Part shown: positions 5,821 to 9,824 of the stretch, in pieces
Layout: the number at the start of each line of letters is the position of its first letter
Numbering within the stretch: position 1 is the first letter of the stretch
Source: an uncultured Flavobacteriaceae bacterium
Lineage (GTDB): Bacteria; Bacteroidota; Bacteroidia; Flavobacteriales; Flavobacteriaceae
Assembly (NCBI GenBank): GCA_938041595.1
Contig: CALITN010000142.1
Coordinates: 1-9,824 of the forward strand
Direction of reading: 5' to 3'
DNA length: 9,824 nt
The notes under the pieces: generated by a model
Databases searched by the model: none
What the model was told of the DNA's origin: nothing
The model's input: only the letters and a program-made list of their open reading frames with translations
Program-made: the position numbers and the translations under genes

Positions 5821-6753
5821 ATGCCCAAAATGTATGTAGACGAGTCCGTCGTCATCAGAGAAAAACCCGAAAAAATCTATTCTATTTTAAGTGATTACCA
5901 CCACTGGCAAATTTGGTCCCCTTGGTTGTTGGCAGAGCCCAAAGCAAAAGTCACTGTTGCAGACACGGGTGATTTTTATCAGTGGGAGGGTCAAATCATC
6001 GGTTCAGGACAAATGCAAATTACCCAAAAGTCAGCGAAGCATGATTATTTACGGATGGATTTGACATTCTTAAAGCCTTGGAAATCCAAAGCCAAAGTGG
6101 CTTTTTTCCTTGAAGCAAAAGAGGAGACTACGCTTGTTCGATGGACAATGGACAGCCGCTTACCTTTCTTTTTGTTTTGGATGAAAAAATCCATGGAGGC
6201 CTATATCAGTCAAGATTACCAGCGTGGACTACGACTTTTGAAAGACTTTGTTGAAACAGGAAAAACAAATTCTTCAATCAAGTTTTTGGGATTGAAAAAA
6301 CAGCTGGCAATGCAATATGTAGGACTCCAAAGAAGTATCAGCCTTACTGAAATCGAGCAGTGCATGGGAGAAGATTTTGGACGTTTGATGCCCCTTTTTC
6401 ATCAGAAATGGAAAGCTCTTCAAGCAGGAGCTCCTTTCACAATCTATCACGAGTTTGATGTTGTTCGTAAAAAAGTAATCTATACGGCTGCCGTTCCATT
6501 AACAGAAATCCCTACGGATTTAGAGGCGGATATGATTACAGGAGAGCTACCCAGCATGCAGGTCTATTCCATAAGCCATAAAGGCCCCTATCGCCATACT
6601 GCCAATGCATGGTCAGCAGCCCATATGCATTTACGAAGCAAACAGTTTAAGCCTCTTGGGAAAACCCCTCCAATGGAATTATATTGGAACAGTCCTAAGG
6701 ATACAGCTGAGTTGGAATTAAAAAGTGAAATTCTTTTTCCGGCAAAAGCTTAA
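5821..6753 (+). CDS. SRPBCC / GyrI-like two-domain ligand-binding protein
   Basis: This 310-residue soluble protein (ATG 5821; GTG 5818 and ATG 5830 are alternatives) joins two ligand-binding folds. Residues 1-145 look like an SRPBCC (START/Bet v1-like, polyketide-cyclase type) domain: VIREKPEKIYSILSDYHHWQIWSPW is the classic start, with the WxxWSPW turn. Residues 150-310 look like a GyrI-like domain, the effector-binding fold of AraC- and MerR-type regulators: TIYHEFD (207-213), VYSISHKGPY (248-257), and a C-terminal MELYWNSP with an acidic strand. There is no DNA-binding helix, signal peptide or membrane segment, so it should bind a small molecule in the cytoplasm without acting as a repressor itself. 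Function unknown. No obvious terminator separates it from the feo operon 86 bp upstream. Confidence 0.82.
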   Translation: MPKMYVDESVVIREKPEKIYSILSDYHHWQIWSPWLLAEPKAKVTVADTGDFYQWEGQIIGSGQMQITQKSAKHDYLRMDLTFLKPWKSKAKVAFFLEAKEETTLVRWTMDSRLPFFLFWMKKSMEAYISQDYQRGLRLLKDFVETGKTNSSIKFLGLKKQLAMQYVGLQRSISLTEIEQCMGEDFGRLMPLFHQKWKALQAGAPFTIYHEFDVVRKKVIYTAAVPLTEIPTDLEADMITGELPSMQVYSISHKGPYRHTANAWSAAHMHLRSKQFKPLGKTPPMELYWNSPKDTAELELKSEILFPAKA

Positions 6754-8042
6754 ACATTCATTAAGCTCTCAATTTCATCGGCCTCAAGTGGAATCTGTGC
6801 CATCAGATTTTTAGGTTCTCCGGAAGCTTGCACCACCACATTGTCTTCTAAGCGAATGCCAAAACCTTCTTCGGGAAGATAAATCCCGGGTTCTACGGTG
6901 AAAACCATATTAGGTTCCATGGGTAGATGGAGCAATCCGTAGTCATGTGTGTCCAAGCCCAAATGATGTGACGTCCCATGCATAAAATACTTTTTATAAG
7001 CAGGTTTTTCTGCGGTCTCGTTCTGCACATCTGCTTTGTCAAGTAAGCCCAGTCCAAGTAATTCACTGGTCATGATTTTACCTACTTCAATATGATATTG
7101 TTTCCAAAGGACACCGGGCTGGAGAAGTTTTGTTGCTTCACTTTTAACACGAAGGACAGCATTATAAACGGCCTTTTGCCGTGCTGTGAACTGTCCTGAC
7201 ACAGGAATGGTTCGGGTCATATCCGAACTGTAACGACCATAACCGGCTCCGACATCGAGCAGCAATAGATCCCCTGTCTGGCATTGGTTTTTGTTTTCGG
7301 TATAGTGAAGTACATTACTGTTGGCACCACTGGCGATGATAGGTTCATAAGCAAAGCCGTCGGCTCGAAGACGTATAAATTCATGAATAAATTCAGCCTC
7401 AATTTCGTATTCCCAAACACCGGGTTTTACATAGGGAAGTATTCGTTGAAAGCCTCGATGGGTGATTTCACATGCGTTATTGATCTGTTTGATTTCTTCT
7501 GCTGATTTGACGGACCGCAATTTTTGTAAAATAGGATTGCTTCGAGCCGATTGGTGGGCGGGATAATTTTTTTGAGCCCATTGGATAAAGCGATCTTCTC
7601 GCGTCTGGGTTTCCACGGCGGCACGATAATGCTCATTTTTATTAAAATAAAAAGTATCGCATTGGGCGGCTAATTCAAAAAAGATTCTTTCGAAATCCTG
7701 AACCCAATAGATGGTTTCAATCCCTGTCAAATTACGTGCGGCTTCTCGCGTGAGTTTGGCTCCTTCCCAAACGGCAATATGGGGATTGGTTTCTCGTAAG
7801 AACAAAACTTCACGATGTTTGGGATTAGCAGCATCGGGAAATAGGATCAAAATAGTTTCTTCTTGATCTACGCCCGTTAGGTATAGCATATCGGTGTGTT
7901 GCGCAAAGGGAAGGGTGCTGTCTGCGCTGATGGGATAGATGTCGTTGGAGTTGAATACAGCCAAGCTTTTGGCGTTCAAAGCCGCCATAAAAGACTGGCG
8001 GTTCTTTTGATAAAAATCAGAAGATAAGGGTTCGTAACGCAT
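6750..8042 (-). CDS. pepP: Xaa-Pro aminopeptidase (M24B, aminopeptidase P)
   Basis: Aminopeptidase P removes the N-terminal residue from peptides with proline in second place and uses a two-metal (Mn) centre in the cytoplasm. The protein has 430 residues, close to E. coli PepP (441). An AMP_N domain fills about 1-150, and the pita-bread domain follows from about 175. All five metal ligands can be placed: Asp263 and Asp274 (LLLDVGAGYGRYSSDMTRT), His359 (HGTSHHLGLDTHD), Glu384 (VEPGIY) and Glu399 (RLEDNV). Active-site His246 (VLHY) is also present. It has no signal peptide. The stop overlaps that of the convergent SRPBCC gene in TTAA. A weak box (TACCTTAG, 8068-8061) upstream could be its promoter. 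Confidence 0.95.
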   Translation of the reverse strand: MRYEPLSSDFYQKNRQSFMAALNAKSLAVFNSNDIYPISADSTLPFAQHTDMLYLTGVDQEETILILFPDAANPKHREVLFLRETNPHIAVWEGAKLTREAARNLTGIETIYWVQDFERIFFELAAQCDTFYFNKNEHYRAAVETQTREDRFIQWAQKNYPAHQSARSNPILQKLRSVKSAEEIKQINNACEITHRGFQRILPYVKPGVWEYEIEAEFIHEFIRLRADGFAYEPIIASGANSNVLHYTENKNQCQTGDLLLLDVGAGYGRYSSDMTRTIPVSGQFTARQKAVYNAVLRVKSEATKLLQPGVLWKQYHIEVGKIMTSELLGLGLLDKADVQNETAEKPAYKKYFMHGTSHHLGLDTHDYGLLHLPMEPNMVFTVEPGIYLPEEGFGIRLEDNVVVQASGEPKNLMAQIPLEADEIESLMNV

Positions 8043-8076
8043 ACTAAAGAATTTAAAACACTAAGGTAGTTTTTTG

Positions 8077-8083
8077 TACTTTG
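8077..8083 (+). promoter_or_regulatory. Possible -7 box for the BNR-propeller gene
   Basis: TACTTTG is TAnnTTTG with one base missing in the spacer, and it ends 22 nt before the ATG at 8106, the same distance as at feoA. It lies in the 63-bp divergent gap with pepP. Imperfect match, so low confidence. Confidence 0.3.
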
Positions 8084-8105
8084 ATACCCTAAAATTCAGT
8101 CCGGT

Positions 8106-9824
8106 ATGAAAAATCTTTGGTTTTCAATATGTGTTCTTTTTGGCTTCTTTTTGGTAAGGGCACAACCCACTTCAGGAGAAGCAATTCTGGCGGCTGCCGA
8201 ACAACACGAAAAATTGCAGGCAGCCTCTTCTGTCCAAAACATCCCTTTTGAAAATATTGGTCCTTCCATTATGAGCGGTCGTGTTGTGGCATTGGCGGTG
8301 AACCCCGAGCAACCCACCGAGTTTTATGTAGCCTATGCCTCTGGAGGCGTCTGGCATACCCAAGACAATGGAATTAGTTTTGTTTCCATCACCGATAATG
8401 CTCCCACGCAAAATATTGGCGAAATAGCCATGCACTGGCCTTCTCGAACACTTTGGGTCGGTACTGGGGAAAACAATTCCTCTCGTTCTTCTTATGCCGG
8501 TATGGGGATGCTCCGCACCACAGACAATGGGGATACTTGGACTCAGCACGGATTGAATAGCAGTCATCATATTGGAAAAATTTTGATTGACCCCAATAGT
8601 CCAGACCATCTTGTAGTAGGGGTAACGGGCCATTTATACACCCCCAACGTAGAACGTGGTGTTTACGTTACGTCAGATGCTGGAGCCACCTGGGAGCAGA
8701 CCCTTTTTATCAATAATGAAACAGGAATTATTGACATGGCTTCCTTATCAGATGATTTCAATGTCCTATTTGCTGCGGCTTGGGAAAAAGACCGCAAGGC
8801 TTGGAATTTTTCTGGAAATGGCTCCCATTCGGGAATCTATAAAAGTATCGATGCAGGACAGACTTGGCGCCTGATGAGCACGCCCGAAAGTGGTTTTCCT
8901 ACAGGGGACGGGGTAGGTCGTATCGGATTGGCTGTTTACGATGCCGATATCATTTATGCCATTCATGACAGTCAGTTTCGTCGGGAAAAAGAAGCGAAAA
9001 ATGAAAGCCAAGGACTAACCAAATCGGATTTTAAGACCATGAGTCGTAACGCTTTTTTGGACTTGCCAAACAACGAAATTAACACCTATCTCAAGCAAAA
9101 TGGCTTCCATGAAAAATACAGGGCTGAAAACCTAAAAAACCAAGTGCGCAATGGACAAATCAGCCCAGTTGATTTGGCTACCTATCTGGAAGATGCCAAT
9201 TCTTTACTATTTGACACCCCTGTGGTAGGAGCAGAGGTTTATAAAAGCACCGATGGCGGTGTCAGTTGGCGCAAAACCCATGAGGACTACCTAGACGGAG
9301 TCTATTATAGTTATGGATACTACTTTGGACATATTCATGTGGCTCCATACGATGCCGATAAAATTTACATTTATGGAGTTCCTTTTTTGACCTCTAATGA
9401 TGGGGGCAAAAGCTTTGAATATCTATCCAAACGCAATGTCCATTCAGACCACCATGCCTTATGGATCAACCCCAAGCAGCCGGGGCACTTAATCAATGGA
9501 AATGATGGTGGGGTGAATATCACCTACACGGACGGAGCGCATTGGAGTAAAAATAACACCCCTCAAGTGGGGCAATTTTATGCGATTAACATCGATCACG
9601 AAGAACCTTATAATGTTTATGGCGGCTTGCAAGATAATGGTGTTTGGAAAGGCCCTCACAATGCAAAAGAAGATCGTAGATGGCAAGCAAGCGGTCAATA
9701 TCCTTGGGAGGAAATCATGGGTGGTGATGGAATGCAGGTGGCCATTGACAGTAACAATTCTAATACCGTTTATACGGGTTATCAGTTTGGGAATTATTAC
9801 CGATTGGATTTGGCTTCGGATTCT
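8106..9824 (+). CDS. Secreted BNR/Asp-box beta-propeller, VPS10/sortilin-like glycosyl hydrolase family (3' end outside window)
   Basis: The frame is open from ATG 8106 to the window edge (573 codons, no stop). It starts with a Sec signal peptide (residues 1-19, cut probably after VRA) with no lipobox. The body is a beta-propeller with Asp-boxes, pattern S/T-x-D-x-G-x-T/S-W, at 138-145, 189-196, 247-254 and 381-388, plus looser copies at 85-92 and 429-437. ENIGPSIMSGRVVALAVNP (49-67) and GGLQDNGVW (506-514) are typical of the large secreted sortilin-like or xyloglucanase-like repeat proteins of Bacteroidota, often about 900-1100 residues. A charged helical insert (about 292-372) interrupts the propeller. 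Catalytic activity is not shown; many members have no known substrate. A C-terminal sorting domain, if any, lies outside the window. Confidence 0.85.
   Translation, partial: MKNLWFSICVLFGFFLVRAQPTSGEAILAAAEQHEKLQAASSVQNIPFENIGPSIMSGRVVALAVNPEQPTEFYVAYASGGVWHTQDNGISFVSITDNAPTQNIGEIAMHWPSRTLWVGTGENNSSRSSYAGMGMLRTTDNGDTWTQHGLNSSHHIGKILIDPNSPDHLVVGVTGHLYTPNVERGVYVTSDAGATWEQTLFINNETGIIDMASLSDDFNVLFAAAWEKDRKAWNFSGNGSHSGIYKSIDAGQTWRLMSTPESGFPTGDGVGRIGLAVYDADIIYAIHDSQFRREKEAKNESQGLTKSDFKTMSRNAFLDLPNNEINTYLKQNGFHEKYRAENLKNQVRNGQISPVDLATYLEDANSLLFDTPVVGAEVYKSTDGGVSWRKTHEDYLDGVYYSYGYYFGHIHVAPYDADKIYIYGVPFLTSNDGGKSFEYLSKRNVHSDHHALWINPKQPGHLINGNDGGVNITYTDGAHWSKNNTPQVGQFYAINIDHEEPYNVYGGLQDNGVWKGPHNAKEDRRWQASGQYPWEEIMGGDGMQVAIDSNNSNTVYTGYQFGNYYRLDLASDS

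Noticed and set aside
8172..8633. 153-codon open frame on the minus strand
   Set aside because: It is fully antisense to the BNR-propeller gene, whose frame is continuous with signal peptide and Asp-boxes. The antisense product shows no recognisable domain.
1..9824. CRISPR array, toxin-antitoxin pair, phage-defence or biosynthetic cluster
   Set aside because: There are no regularly spaced repeats, and every full-length gene except the small secreted protein at 575-1024 fits a known housekeeping, transport or secreted-protein family.

Overview
The window looks like chromosomal DNA of a member of the Bacteroidota, probably a flavobacterium-like marine or environmental lineage. The evidence is the gene families (a FeoA, FeoB and Cys-rich micro-protein set; a Sco copper chaperone beside rseP; a BNR-repeat secreted protein), the moderate A+T content, and the start regions. 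These lack clear Shine-Dalgarno motifs, and many carry the Bacteroidota -7 promoter box TAnnTTTG. Genus cannot be read from this stretch.

Left edge (1-441): a disordered border zone. A minus-strand reading frame reads like the N-terminal part of a Fur-family regulator but has no start codon and runs off the window. The opposite strand carries what may be the 3' tail of another gene with a C-P-x-C motif. Next come a strong 45-nt hairpin, two direct GTGTGCAA repeats one helical turn apart, and a clean intrinsic terminator belonging to the neighbouring tRNA-Asn(GUU) gene (442-515, minus). tRNA genes are common integration targets, so this side may be a recombination border, but no integrase or duplicated att sequence is visible.

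Middle (575-5734): two minus-strand genes, a small secreted protein of unknown function and the site-2 protease RseP, are divergent from a plus-strand block. That block holds a SCO1/SenC copper chaperone, then feoA, feoB and a 40-residue FeoB-associated Cys-rich membrane protein that is easily missed. The feo genes are tightly packed (3 bases between feoA and feoB; a 1-base overlap between feoB and the micro-gene). They should form a ferrous-iron uptake operon. The Sco protein just upstream supplies copper to cytochrome oxidase, so the block may join copper and iron supply, though feoA has its own candidate promoter.

Right part (5821-9824): a two-domain small-molecule-binding protein (SRPBCC plus GyrI-like) converges on a Xaa-Pro aminopeptidase gene, and the two share the palindromic stop TTAA. 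Divergent from the peptidase is a secreted BNR/Asp-box beta-propeller (sortilin/VPS10-like glycosyl hydrolase family), cut off by the right edge after 573 codons.

Apart from the left border, the window reads as ordinary core-genome content. I see no CRISPR array, no transposase and no clear undescribed multi-gene system.
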